The position numbers and the translations under genes are program-made. The notes beneath the pieces are model-generated. The model ran no database searches and was not told the origin of the DNA. It saw only the letters and a program-made list of their open reading frames with translations. Source: Alphaproteobacteria bacterium (GTDB taxonomy: Bacteria > Pseudomonadota > Alphaproteobacteria > SHWA01). Taken from it: 53,906 nt of DNA. Shown here piece after piece: positions 35,498 through 43,752 of the stretch. The stretch covers positions 1-53,906 of the forward strand of contig SHWA01000007.1 in assembly GCA_009693995.1 (NCBI GenBank), written 5' to 3'. Within the stretch, counting starts at the first letter, position 1. Every line of letters begins with the position of its first letter.

Positions 35498-36384
35498 GCC
35501 CTCGGCGCCCGGCTCTCGCGGTAGGAAACATAGATGCCGCTGCCGACCACGATGGCCGCGCCGAGCACCGTCCAGCGGTCGGGCAGTTCGCCGAACACCA
35601 GGTAGCCGAGCCCGGTTCCCCACAGCAGCACGGAAAAGGCGATCGGCGAGAGCAATGATGCCTCGGCGAAGCGAAAGGCGAACACCGTGAAGGTATGGGC
35701 GAGCGTCGCCATGCAGCCGATCATCACCATCAGGAAAAGCGCGAAGGGTGTCGGCGGCACCCAGTAGAAGGGGCCGACCGCGGTGCAGATCAAGGTGCCG
35801 ATGAAGGACATGTAGAAAAGCGTCGTCAGCGGCTTGTCGGCCTGCCCGAGCCGTCGCGTCACGATCAGGAACAGGCTGAACGTGAGGGACATGCCGAGGG
35901 GGTAGAGCGAGGCCCACTGGAAGACGCCGGTTCCCGGCCGTATCACGATCAGCATGCCGACGAAGCCGGCCACCACCGCCGCCCAGCGGCGCGGTTCGAC
36001 CCGCTCGCCGAGGAGGGGCACCGCGAGCACGGTGACGAGGAGGGGGAACGAATACGCGATAGCCGCGTTGTCGGCGATCGGCAGGTACTTCAGGCCGATG
36101 AAGCCGAAGAAGGCCGCGGCCACGTGCAGGAGGCCGCGCGCCAGCTGCAACGCGGGCCGCGTAGTGCGGAACAGGTCGAGGCCGAGCCGGGGCGCCAGGA
36201 ACACCAGCACGAGCCCCAGGTGCACCGCGTAGCGCACCCAGACGACCTGCGCCACCGGATAGTCGCGCGCCAGCCACTTGGCGGTCGCGTCCAGCAGCCC
36301 GAAACAGAGTGTCGCCCCTGCCATCAGGGCGATACCGAGGAGGGGCCGCGAGGCGACCTCGGGCGTGGCAGTGGCGGGGGTCAT
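35494..36384 (-). CDS. EamA/DMT-superfamily transporter (copy 2)
   Basis: 296 aa, ten-helix DMT transporter. Landmarks: LMAGATLCFGLLDATAKWLA, FRTTRPALQLARGLLHVAA, YSFPLLVTVLAVPLLGERV, RWAAVVAGFVGMLIVIRPG, and the C-terminus GSGIYVSYRESRAPRA. Its stop overlaps the start of copy 1. The ATG at 36384 has no clear purine-rich site upstream, so a start slightly downstream is possible. 71 bp separate it from copy 3. Confidence 0.86.
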   Translation of the reverse strand: MTPATATPEVASRPLLGIALMAGATLCFGLLDATAKWLARDYPVAQVVWVRYAVHLGLVLVFLAPRLGLDLFRTTRPALQLARGLLHVAAAFFGFIGLKYLPIADNAAIAYSFPLLVTVLAVPLLGERVEPRRWAAVVAGFVGMLIVIRPGTGVFQWASLYPLGMSLTFSLFLIVTRRLGQADKPLTTLFYMSFIGTLICTAVGPFYWVPPTPFALFLMVMIGCMATLAHTFTVFAFRFAEASLLSPIAFSVLLWGTGLGYLVFGELPDRWTVLGAAIVVGSGIYVSYRESRAPRA

Positions 36385-36455
36385 CGCAGGAGGGGAGCTT
36401 CCAATGTGCGGGCAACGGCATCTTGGGTGAATCCACCCCCCCCTGGCCATGCGCA

Positions 36456-37328
36456 TCACGAGCGGTCGGCGGGCGGTGCCGGGCGGCGCTGGCTGTAGGC
36501 GACGTAGAGGCCGCTGGCTGCCACGATCGCGGCGCCCAGGACCGTGATCAGATCCGGCACCTCGTCGAACCAGAAGAAGGCGCCGAGCGCGGCCCACACC
36601 AGGGTGGCGTAGTTGAAGGGCGCCAGCAGCGACGCCTCGGCCATGGAGAAAGCGCGGATCAGAGAGAAATGGGCGACCATGCCGGTCACTCCCATCAGCG
36701 CCGTCAGGGCGAGCGCGGTGGTGCTCGGCGGCCGCCACACGAAGGGCAGCAGGAGGGCGGACAGCACCAGGCCGGTGACCGCGCTCCAGTAGAGCGTGAC
36801 GATCGGGCGGTCGCTGGCGCCCAGCACCCGGGTCGAGATCTGGTAGAAGGAATATGCGAACGCCATCAGCATCACCCAGAACGAGCCCCAGTTGAACACC
36901 GCGAGGCCCGGGCGCACGATCACCAGCATGCCGAGGAAGCCGACCAGCACCGCGATCCAGCGTCCCACCCCCACGCGCTCGCCCAGGAACGGCGCCGAGA
37001 GCGCGACCACCAGCAGCGGCGAGACGAACCCGATCGCCACCGCCTCGGCGATCGGCATCATGGTGAGGGCGATGAAGAAGGTCAGGTTGCTGAGCGCGAC
37101 CATGATCCCGGTGACGAGTTGCAGCCCCGGCCGGCGCGTCCGCAGCAGCCCCGACCCCATGCGCGGCAGGAAGATCGCCGAGAGAATCAGCAGCATGGTC
37201 AGGTAGCGGAAGAATAGGATCTCGGGCGCGCCATAGTCGCGCCCGAGCCACTTGGCGAGCACGTTCAGCACGGCGAAGCAGGCTGCCGCCAGATTCATCA
37301 GCAGGATGGCGGCCAGGTTGCGGCTCAT
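36456..37328 (-). CDS. EamA/DMT-superfamily transporter (copy 3)
   Basis: 290 aa, ten-helix DMT transporter, more diverged from copies 1 and 2. LMNLAAACFAVLNVLAKWLG, FRYLTMLLILSAIFLPRMG, PLLVVALSAPFLGERVGVGR, AVLVGFLGMLVIVRPG and FDEVPDLITVLGAAIVAASG are visible. The ATG at 37328 overlaps the stop of copy 4 (ATGA). Confidence 0.86.
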   Translation of the reverse strand: MSRNLAAILLMNLAAACFAVLNVLAKWLGRDYGAPEILFFRYLTMLLILSAIFLPRMGSGLLRTRRPGLQLVTGIMVALSNLTFFIALTMMPIAEAVAIGFVSPLLVVALSAPFLGERVGVGRWIAVLVGFLGMLVIVRPGLAVFNWGSFWVMLMAFAYSFYQISTRVLGASDRPIVTLYWSAVTGLVLSALLLPFVWRPPSTTALALTALMGVTGMVAHFSLIRAFSMAEASLLAPFNYATLVWAALGAFFWFDEVPDLITVLGAAIVAASGLYVAYSQRRPAPPADRS

Positions 37329-38233
37329 GGCCCGGCCGCGCGGCGCTGCCGGGTCTCGCGGACCATGATGTAGAGCCCGCTCGCGCAGATGATGCTGCCG
37401 CCGAGAATGGTCCAGAGATCGGGAATCTCGTCGAACAGCAGATAGCCGATGAGCACCATCAGCACGACGTAGATATACGAATAGGGCGCGGCGACCGAGG
37501 CCTCGATCCGGTTGAGGGACAGAATCAGGCACAGGTGGCCGAGGCCGCCGAGGACGCTGGTCGCCAGCAGGAGCGGCGCCGAGGTCGCCGTCGGCGCGCT
37601 CCACACGAAGGGCAGCACCACGCCCAGGGCAACAGTGCCGACCAGGGTCGGGTAGATCAGGCTGGTGATGGGCGACTCGGTCCGGCGCGCCATCCGGGTC
37701 ATGATGTAAAAAGCGCCATTGCAGAACGCGGCGGCGAGCGGCAACAGAGTCGCCCAGTGGGTCAGCCCGGCGTTCGGGCGCATCACGATCACCACGCCGA
37801 GGAAGCCGACGACCACCGCTGCCCAGCGCCGCGGGCCGACATGCTCGGCGAGGAGGGGCACCGAGAGCGCCGTGATCACCAGGGGCGCCGCGAAGCTGAT
37901 GGCGGCGGCGGTGGCGAGCGGCAGGTACAGCATCGAGGTGAAGAAGCTGGCGGTGGCACCGAGGATCACCGCGCCCCGCGCCACTTGGAACCAGGGCCGC
38001 CCGGTCCGCACCAGGCCGAGCCCATAGCGCGGGCCGAGGAACACCACCATCAGCATCAGATGTCCGGCATAGCGCGCCCAGGCCGACATCAGCGGGTGGT
38101 GGTGCGGGGTGAGCGCCTTGACCACGCCATCGAGCAGCGCGAAGCACGTCGCCGCGGCCACCGACAGCAGAATGCCGGCGAGGATCCGAGCACTATCGGG
38201 GCGGGTGGCGGGGCGAGGAATCGCTAGGTGCAC
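37325..38233 (-). CDS. EamA/DMT-superfamily transporter (copy 4)
   Basis: 302 aa, first gene of the four-exporter operon. LSVAAATCFALLDGVVKALT, PLVITALSVPLLAEHVGPRR, AVVVGFLGVVIVMRPN and FDEIPDLWTILGGSIICASG place it in the DMT family. The start is set at GTG 38233, where similarity begins soon after; the frame is open to 38398. No promoter is clear in the 129 bp between this start and the hairpin at 38.36 kb. Confidence 0.84.
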   Translation of the reverse strand: MHLAIPRPATRPDSARILAGILLSVAAATCFALLDGVVKALTPHHHPLMSAWARYAGHLMLMVVFLGPRYGLGLVRTGRPWFQVARGAVILGATASFFTSMLYLPLATAAAISFAAPLVITALSVPLLAEHVGPRRWAAVVVGFLGVVIVMRPNAGLTHWATLLPLAAAFCNGAFYIMTRMARRTESPITSLIYPTLVGTVALGVVLPFVWSAPTATSAPLLLATSVLGGLGHLCLILSLNRIEASVAAPYSYIYVVLMVLIGYLLFDEIPDLWTILGGSIICASGLYIMVRETRQRRAAGP

Positions 38234-38362
38234 CGGCGGATCGGGGGCTTCGGTCCCGGACCCCACGGCGGGGTGGACGGCGATCCGGTCAGCACCTTGG
38301 CGGAAATCGTTCCGGCCGTCCACGGCGGAGGCGGCCGCAGGGCGCCACTCGGCACAAGGATC

Positions 38363-38394
38363 GGCGCACGGCCCGCCCGCCTGGGCCGTGCGCC
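38363..38394 (-). terminator. hairpin terminator after the hsp20 fragment
   Basis: A perfect 12-bp stem, GGCGCACGGCCC (38363-38374) with GGGCCGTGCGCC (38383-38394), 8-nt loop, 25 bp beyond the hsp20 stop on the minus strand. It is the expected terminator of the original hsp20 gene and supports that this end is the native 3' side. The 185-bp gap (38234-38418) holds nothing else I can name. Confidence 0.62.
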
Positions 38395-38418
38395 TCAATC
38401 CTCGCTGTCAGCAGGTGG

Positions 38419-38691
38419 TCAGGCGGCCTTCTGGCCCTCGATCACCGGGCCCTGGGCGCCCCGCCGGGTCGCGATCGGCACCTGGCGCGGCTTCAGCTCC
38501 TCGGGGACCTCGCACACCAGGTCGATCTGGAGCAGGCCGTTGACGAACTCAGCCACGCTCACCCGGACGTGGTCGGCCAGGCTGAAGCGCCGCTCGAAGG
38601 CGCGGGTGGCGATGCCGCGGTGCAGGTAGCTGCGGGCCGGGTCGGGCTCGTCCTTGAGGGCGCCGGCGACCATCAGCAGGTCGTCGTGCGC
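38419..38691 (-). pseudogene. small heat-shock protein (Hsp20/IbpA) fragment, 5'-truncated
   Basis: The last 90 codons of an alpha-crystallin-type chaperone: DDLLMVAGALKDEP, YLHRGIATRAFERRFSLADH, VRVSVAEFVNGLLQIDLVCE and VPEELKPRQVPIA are unmistakable IbpA-type C-terminal elements. A complete Hsp20 would have about 60 further N-terminal residues and a start; here the frame beyond 38691 reads the antisense of an amidase. No start codon or ribosome site is available at the joint, so no normal protein is expected. The native terminator is still present downstream. Confidence 0.85.
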
Positions 38692-39309
38692 GGTCTCAGC
38701 ATCGCCTACTCGCCGACCCTCGGCTATGCGAAGGTCGATGCCGCGATCGCCGCCCTGGTCGAGGCGGTGGCCGGCGTTCTCGCTGACCTCGGCGCCCGGG
38801 TCGAGCGGGTGGATCACGTCTGCGACGATCCGCGGGCGGCGTTCGACGTCTACTATTATGGCCGCATCGGCTACCGCGTCGCCAGGATGAGCGAGGCGGA
38901 GCGCGCCCTGCTCGAGCCGCGCCTGGCGGAAATGGCGGCCTGGGGGCAGACCATCACCCTGCACCAGATGCTGGACGCGGAGATGGTGCGCTACGACCTC
39001 GGCATCCGCATGAAGCGGTTCCACGAGCGGTTCGACCTGCTGCTGACCCCGCAGCTGCCGATCGCGGCGTTCGCCGCCGGCGCCGAGTTTCCCGAAGGAC
39101 GCGGCATGCGCGGCTGGCTCGATTGGAGCCCCTTCACCTATCCCTTCAACTTCACCCAGCAGCCGGCGGCGACGGTGCCTTGCGGCCTCACGCCCGAGGG
39201 CCGGCCGGCCGCCTTCCAACTGGTGGCCGCGCCGTTCCGCGACGATCTCTGCCTGCGGGCCGCCCGCGCCTACGAGGCCCTCCGCCCGTTCGCCCTCCCC
39301 GCGCTGTAG
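38692..39309 (+). pseudogene. amidase fragment, 5'-truncated
   Basis: The C-terminal 205 codons of an amidase-signature protein, beginning at GLSIAYSPTLGYAKVD, which in intact amidases is about residue 240-250. FHERFDLLLTPQLPIAAFAA, WSPFTYPFNFTQQPAATVPC and CGLTPEGRPAAFQLVAAPF follow to a TAG. The catalytic Lys/Ser part is missing. It is joined head to head with the truncated hsp20 at about 38670-38695. It is not a piece of the intact amidase at 33-34.5 kb, whose matching segment differs. An in-frame ATG at 38569 exists only as the antisense of hsp20. Confidence 0.85.
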
Positions 39310-39315
39310 CCGGCC

Positions 39316-39732
39316 TCAGTGCAGCCGGCGACTGGGGTCCTGTGTGCTCGGCGCCTCTTCCCTCTGTGCCAACGCGGCGGTGGGCCCGGCCTGGTGCTGC
39401 ACCAGGAGCCACGCGGAGCCCTCGCGGGCGAAGATATTGGTGGCTACCAGCCGCGCGTCGGCGAGCAGTTCGTAGCAGACCACGAACGCCACCTCGCCCA
39501 GGACGAATGCCCGGGCGTGGGCGCAGCGGATGGCGGGCGATCCGGACGAGCCCAGGATCCGCCGCCAGCTCTGCATCACGGCGTCGCGGTCGAACAGCGC
39601 CGGCCAACCGGGATGGATGCAGGCGACCGGATGTTCCCGCGCCCAGAGTGCTTCCATCGCCGCCAGATCGCGGTGACCGAAGGCGTCATAGAAGGCCTGA
39701 TTGGCCGTCAGCACGGCGGTCTGGTCGTCCAT
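39316..39732 (-). CDS. NTF2-like / SnoaL-fold protein
   Basis: 138 aa. MDDQTAVLTANQAFYDAFGH, AMEALWAREHPVACIHPGWP and DAVMQSWRRILGSSG are typical of the nuclear-transport-factor-2-like family (SnoaL_3 type), which includes proteins of unknown function related to ketosteroid isomerases and limonene epoxide hydrolases. The ATG at 39732 has GGGAG upstream. The stop is 6 bp from the stop of the amidase fragment. Function unknown; length and start look intact. Confidence 0.78.
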   Translation of the reverse strand: MDDQTAVLTANQAFYDAFGHRDLAAMEALWAREHPVACIHPGWPALFDRDAVMQSWRRILGSSGSPAIRCAHARAFVLGEVAFVVCYELLADARLVATNIFAREGSAWLLVQHQAGPTAALAQREEAPSTQDPSRRLH

Positions 39733-39757
39733 TGCCGGGTCTCCCATCCGCCGCGTC

Positions 39758-39976
39758 TCAATCGCGGTCACACAGCCGGTGGAGCGCGCTGTGGTCGAGC
39801 CCGCCGTCGCCGTCGGCGGGGACCAGGCCTTCGGCGGCCAGTTCAACGACGAGGCCGCGGCTGCGGTTGTGGATCACGACCGTGGCCCCGGCCTTGGCCA
39901 GGTTGCGCGCCATCGGCTTGCCCATCAGGCCGAGCCCGATGACGCCGATGGTCTGCCCCGCGAGCGGTCCTGGCAT
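39758..39976 (-). pseudogene. beta-hydroxyacid dehydrogenase with internal deletion
   Basis: A 72-codon frame with a good ribosome site (GGAGGAGA). The first 54 or so residues are a perfect NAD-binding start of a 3-hydroxyisobutyrate/tartronate-semialdehyde dehydrogenase (TIGVIGLGLMGKPMARNLAK, AGATVVIHNRSRG). It then jumps to DGDGGLDHSALHRLCDRD and a stop; the DHSAL ending resembles the normal C-terminus of the family. About 220-230 residues including the catalytic lysine are missing, in frame. The short product would have no activity. That the tail belongs to the same gene is inference. Confidence 0.72.
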
Positions 39977-40013
39977 GAGTCTCTCCTCCATCGTCACATG
40001 ACGCGGCGCCGGA

Positions 40014-40763
40014 TCACGATTTCGATCCGGACCGCTTCTGCCGCGCTCGGCGGGCGAACATGTTGAGGCCTTCGACCAGCACCGAGAAGGCCATGGCCGA
40101 ATAGACATAGCCCTTGGGAATGTGCGCGCCGAATCCTTCCGCGATCAAGGTCATGCCGATCATCAGCAGGAAGCCGAGGGCGAGCATCACGATGGTCGGG
40201 TTGGCGTGGATGAAATTGGCGAGCGGATCGGCGGCGACGAGCATCGCGACCACGGCGACCAGGACGGCGACGATCATGACCGGCAGATGCTCCGTCATCC
40301 CGACCGCGGTGATGATGCTGTCGATGGAGAAAACCAGATCGAGCACCAGGATCTGGCCGATCGCGGCATTGAAGCCGATCGACCCCTTCGCGGTATCGAA
40401 CATGTCGGGTTCCGGATCGGGATCGACGTTGTGATGAATCTCCTTGGTCGCCTTCCAGACCAGGAACAGGCCGCCGGCGATCAGGATCAGGTCGCGCCAG
40501 GAGAAGACCTGGCCGAACAGCGTGAAGATCGGCTCCGTCAGCCCAACGATCCAGGAGACCGAGGCCAGCAGCGCGAGGCGCAGCACGACGGCGAGGCCGA
40601 TCCCGAGGCGCCGCGCCTTGGCGCGCTCGTGCGCGGGGAGTTTGTTGCTCAGGATCGCGATGAAGATCAGGTTGTCGATCCCGAGCACCACCTCCATGGC
40701 GATCACGGCGACCAGCGCGGCCCAGACGGCGGGGCTGGCGGCAAGGATAATGAGGGACTCCAT
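40014..40763 (-). CDS. TerC-family integral membrane protein
   Basis: 249 aa, seven to nine helices. [19 protein letters not shown] contains the conserved Asp/Asn pair of the TerC family, and [18 protein letters not shown] the second acidic motif. Members act in metal (Mn) export or metal loading of secreted proteins and in tellurite resistance. The start is ATG 40763. The 184-bp upstream leader contains a small GTCCG-CGCA-CGGAC hairpin (40793-40806), but I do not see the conserved core of a yybP-ykoY Mn riboswitch. Confidence 0.88.
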   Translation of the reverse strand: MESLIILAASPAVWAALVAVIAMEVVLGIDNLIFIAILSNKLPAHERAKARRLGIGLAVVLRLALLASVSWIVGLTEPIFTLFGQVFSWRDLILIAGGLFLVWKATKEIHHNVDPDPEPDMFDTAKGSIGFNAAIGQILVLDLVFSIDSIITAVGMTEHLPVMIVAVLVAVVAMLVAADPLANFIHANPTIVMLALGFLLMIGMTLIAEGFGAHIPKGYVYSAMAFSVLVEGLNMFARRARQKRSGSKS

Positions 40764-40947
40764 GACCGCACCTCGGGTTTTCGGTTGCACCCGTCCGCGC
40801 ACGGACAGGGGGACGTGACGGAGCCCGGCGGCGAGTTCGTGGCCAGCCACCCGCGCCGCCTGGATCCGATTGGCAGACCAAGAGCTAGCAAGCTACCGCA
40901 CGCGGTTCAAGGGGCGGCGGCGGGCCGCAGTCCCGGGACGACAACGC

Positions 40948-43659
40948 TCAGGCGGAGCGGCCGAAGAACGCGCGCAACCGGCCGACGGCCTGGGCCAAGG
41001 GGATGCGCTCGACCGCGACTCCTTCGGGAAACGCGCCGAGTAAGCGCGACGGCAGGCGGCTGTCGAGCAGCACGAACACGCCGCGATCATCGGCCCGGCG
41101 CACCAGCCGGCCGAATGCCTGTTTCAGGCGCAGGCGGGTCAGGCGGTCGTCATAGGCGTTGCGGCCGAAGACCTGGCGCCGCGCCTTGTGGGCGAGGGAG
41201 GGGCGTGGCCAGGGCACGCGGTCGAACACGATCAGCCTGAGGGCGTCCCCCGGCACGTCGACACCGTCGCGCACCGCGTCGGTCCCGAGCAGGCAGGCAT
41301 CCGACTCGGCGCGGAAGATGTCGACCAGCGTTCCGGTGTCGAGTGCATCGACGTGCTGGGCGAGCAGGGTAAGGCCGGCGGCGTCGAGCGCCGGGGCAAG
41401 GTGCGCCTGCACCGCGCGCAGGCGGCCGATGGCGGTGAACAGGCCGAGTGCCCCGCCGCCCGCCGCCAGGAACAGCTCGCGGTAGGCGGCGGCGCGCAGG
41501 CGCGCGTCGGCGGCGTTCAGATCCGTCACCACGAGGACGCGGGTGAGGGCCGGATAGTCGAAGGGCGAGGCGAAGGCGGCGCGCATCGCCGGGCGCGGCA
41601 GATGGCGCGTGCCGGTCTCGGACTCGGCGACCGACCAGTCGTGCTCGGCGTCTCCGGTGCCGTCGCGCAAGGTCGCCGAGGTGATCACCGCGCCGTGGGC
41701 GTGGGCGGCGAGCAGGGCGATGAACGGTGTGGTCGGGTCGATCAGGTGGCGGCGGAAGGCGATGTCGATCTCGCGGCCGTCGGAGCGTGCGATCTCGAAC
41801 CAGTCGATCACCTCGTCGGGTGGCGTCGCCACCAGACTCTGGAGCATGCGCCGCCACGCGCCGAGCTGGTCGCGTCCGCGCCGGATCAGGCCCCGGCAGA
41901 CGGCCTCGATGCGCTGGCGTTCGGCGCTCTCCAGGGTTCCGGCTTCCGAATCCAGCAGGGCGATCAGGCGCCGCATCAGGGTCTCGCACGGCTCTTGCAG
42001 GCGGTGAAGCGCGGCATCGAGGGCGCGTGCCACCTCGCCGACCGCCGGGTCGGGTGGCACGGTCGGCGCCTCCAGGTCATAGCCGCCCTGGTCCTTCACG
42101 CCGCGCGCGAGCACGAGCTGGCGCACCCCGGCGAGGAAGCGCTCGGCCGGCCCGTGCGGGGCTCCGCCTTGCACCCGCCGCAGCCATCCCTGGCCCGGCA
42201 GGGCGGCGGCGGCTTGCAGCGCGGCCTCGATCGCCGTCACCGCGGCCGGGTCCTCGGCGATCAGGTCGAGAACCCGCCGCTTGAGGCCGCGGGCGCGGCC
42301 GCGCACGCCGTCCTCGGTGCCGATCAGCCAGCGCCTGAGCTCGGCGGCTTCGAGCCCGCCCAGGCAGGCGGAGAAGGCGCTGTCGGCGGCGTCGAACAGG
42401 CGGTGGCCCTCGTCGAACACATAGCGCGTCGGCAGCAGGCCCTCGCCGCCGAGGGCAGCCTGGTTCGCGGCCGTGATCATCACCAGGGCGTGGTTGGCGA
42501 CCACGATCTCGGCCCGGCGCGCGCGGCGCTGGGACCGTTCGATGAAGCATTTGCGGTAGTGCGGGCAGGCGGCGTAGATGCACTCGCCGCGCCGGTCGGT
42601 GAGTTCGAGCGTGCGCCCCCGCCCCAGGATATCCACCAGCCAGGCTGGGAAGTCGCCGCCGACCAGGTCGCCGTCGCGGCTGGCGGCGGCCCAGCGCGCG
42701 AGCAGGCCGAAGGCGATGGTGTCCTGCGGCCGGTGGGCGAGGGCGGCGACCCCCTCCTCCAGGTTCAGCAGGCAGAGATAGTTCTCGCGGCCCTTGCGCA
42801 CCACCACGCGCCGCTCCTTCTCGTCCCGGTCGGGATAGAGCCGGTCCAGCTCCTGGTCCACCTGGCGCTGCAGGTTCTTGGTGTAGGTGCTGATCCACAC
42901 GCTGCCCTGGTTGGCTTCCGCCCAGAGGCTCGCCGGCGCGATGTAGCCGAGGGTCTTGCCGATCCCGGTGCCCGCCTCGGCCAGTACCACCCAAGGCTCG
43001 CCGGGCACCGCGCGCGGCTGGAAGGCGGCGGCGGTCGCCGAGGCGTAGTCGGCCTGCTCGGGGCGCGTCTCGGCGTCGGGTCCGAGCAGGAGCGCGAGCC
43101 GCGAGCGCGCCTCTGCCGGCGACACCGCCGCCTGGCCCGGCGGCGGGGGCGGCGCCTGCTCGTTCCATTCCGGCAGCCGGGCCCACACGTCGAGCCCGCC
43201 GGCGCCGGCGCCGCCATGGCCGAGCGCGGCCACCACCGCCCCCGCCCAGGGCCACCCGGCTCGCGCCATCTGGGCGGCGATCCGCCCCGTGTCGCGGTCG
43301 CCGGCGCCGGTGGCGGCGCATTCCCGCAGCAGCGCGGCCGCGGCCTCAGGCAGGGTGCGCAGCTCCTCCTCGAGGGTGCGCGGCAGGGCCAAGCCGAGGG
43401 CCTCGGCCAGGCCGCGCGGCGTCGGCACCGCGAACCGGGCCGGACGCACGAAGGCGAACAGCTCCAACAGGTCGAGCACCGGGAAGGACTCAGCCCCCAG
43501 CCGCCGGCTGGTCAGCGCGGCGTGGCAGACGAGCGGGCGCGCCGCCATCGCCCGCAGGCGGGCCGCCGGATGGGACAGCGCCTCCACCTCCCCCGCCGGC
43601 GTCAGCCAGAGCGCGGACGAAGAGGTGGCGAGGAGCGCAGGCAAGGCAGAGGGTTGCAC
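40948..43659 (-). CDS. ATP-dependent DNA helicase, DinG/XPD type
   Basis: 903 aa superfamily-2 helicase. Walker [16 protein letters not shown], the iron-sulfur cysteine region ([10 protein letters not shown] ... [15 protein letters not shown]), box [17 protein letters not shown] in place of DEAH, motif [10 protein letters not shown], and the C-terminal [20 protein letters not shown]. An N-terminal extension of about 220 residues precedes the helicase core, as in alphaproteobacterial DinG relatives. It probably unwinds R-loops or replication intermediates. The start is GTG 43659. TATACT lies on the minus strand at 43672-43667 and no ribosome site is seen, so a leaderless message is possible. 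Divergent from lysK. Confidence 0.88.
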   Translation of the reverse strand: MQPSALPALLATSSSALWLTPAGEVEALSHPAARLRAMAARPLVCHAALTSRRLGAESFPVLDLLELFAFVRPARFAVPTPRGLAEALGLALPRTLEEELRTLPEAAAALLRECAATGAGDRDTGRIAAQMARAGWPWAGAVVAALGHGGAGAGGLDVWARLPEWNEQAPPPPPGQAAVSPAEARSRLALLLGPDAETRPEQADYASATAAAFQPRAVPGEPWVVLAEAGTGIGKTLGYIAPASLWAEANQGSVWISTYTKNLQRQVDQELDRLYPDRDEKERRVVVRKGRENYLCLLNLEEGVAALAHRPQDTIAFGLLARWAAASRDGDLVGGDFPAWLVDILGRGRTLELTDRRGECIYAACPHYRKCFIERSQRRARRAEIVVANHALVMITAANQAALGGEGLLPTRYVFDEGHRLFDAADSAFSACLGGLEAAELRRWLIGTEDGVRGRARGLKRRVLDLIAEDPAAVTAIEAALQAAAALPGQGWLRRVQGGAPHGPAERFLAGVRQLVLARGVKDQGGYDLEAPTVPPDPAVGEVARALDAALHRLQEPCETLMRRLIALLDSEAGTLESAERQRIEAVCRGLIRRGRDQLGAWRRMLQSLVATPPDEVIDWFEIARSDGREIDIAFRRHLIDPTTPFIALLAAHAHGAVITSATLRDGTGDAEHDWSVAESETGTRHLPRPAMRAAFASPFDYPALTRVLVVTDLNAADARLRAAAYRELFLAAGGGALGLFTAIGRLRAVQAHLAPALDAAGLTLLAQHVDALDTGTLVDIFRAESDACLLGTDAVRDGVDVPGDALRLIVFDRVPWPRPSLAHKARRQVFGRNAYDDRLTRLRLKQAFGRLVRRADDRGVFVLLDSRLPSRLLGAFPEGVAVERIPLAQAVGRLRAFFGRSA

Positions 43660-43752
43660 GCCGGCCAGTATAGGGGAGTTGCGCTCAGGAGCGCCGGTTG
43701 CTGTGCCCGCCGAACCGGCTTAGGGTCGCGCAGTTGCGCAGGCGAGCGAGTG

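Noticed and set aside
38569-38691. N-terminal extension of the amidase fragment from the ATG at 38569
   Set aside because: These codons are exactly the antisense of conserved Hsp20 residues, so they are not amidase sequence.
40764-40947. Manganese (yybP-ykoY) riboswitch upstream of terC
   Set aside because: I looked for the conserved paired core on the minus strand and saw only a small 5-bp hairpin. A covariance search would settle it.
41188-43752. In-frame extension of lysK by 855 codons upstream
   Set aside because: It is antisense to the DinG-type helicase, has no domain, and class I LysRS normally starts at the equivalent of ATG 43753.
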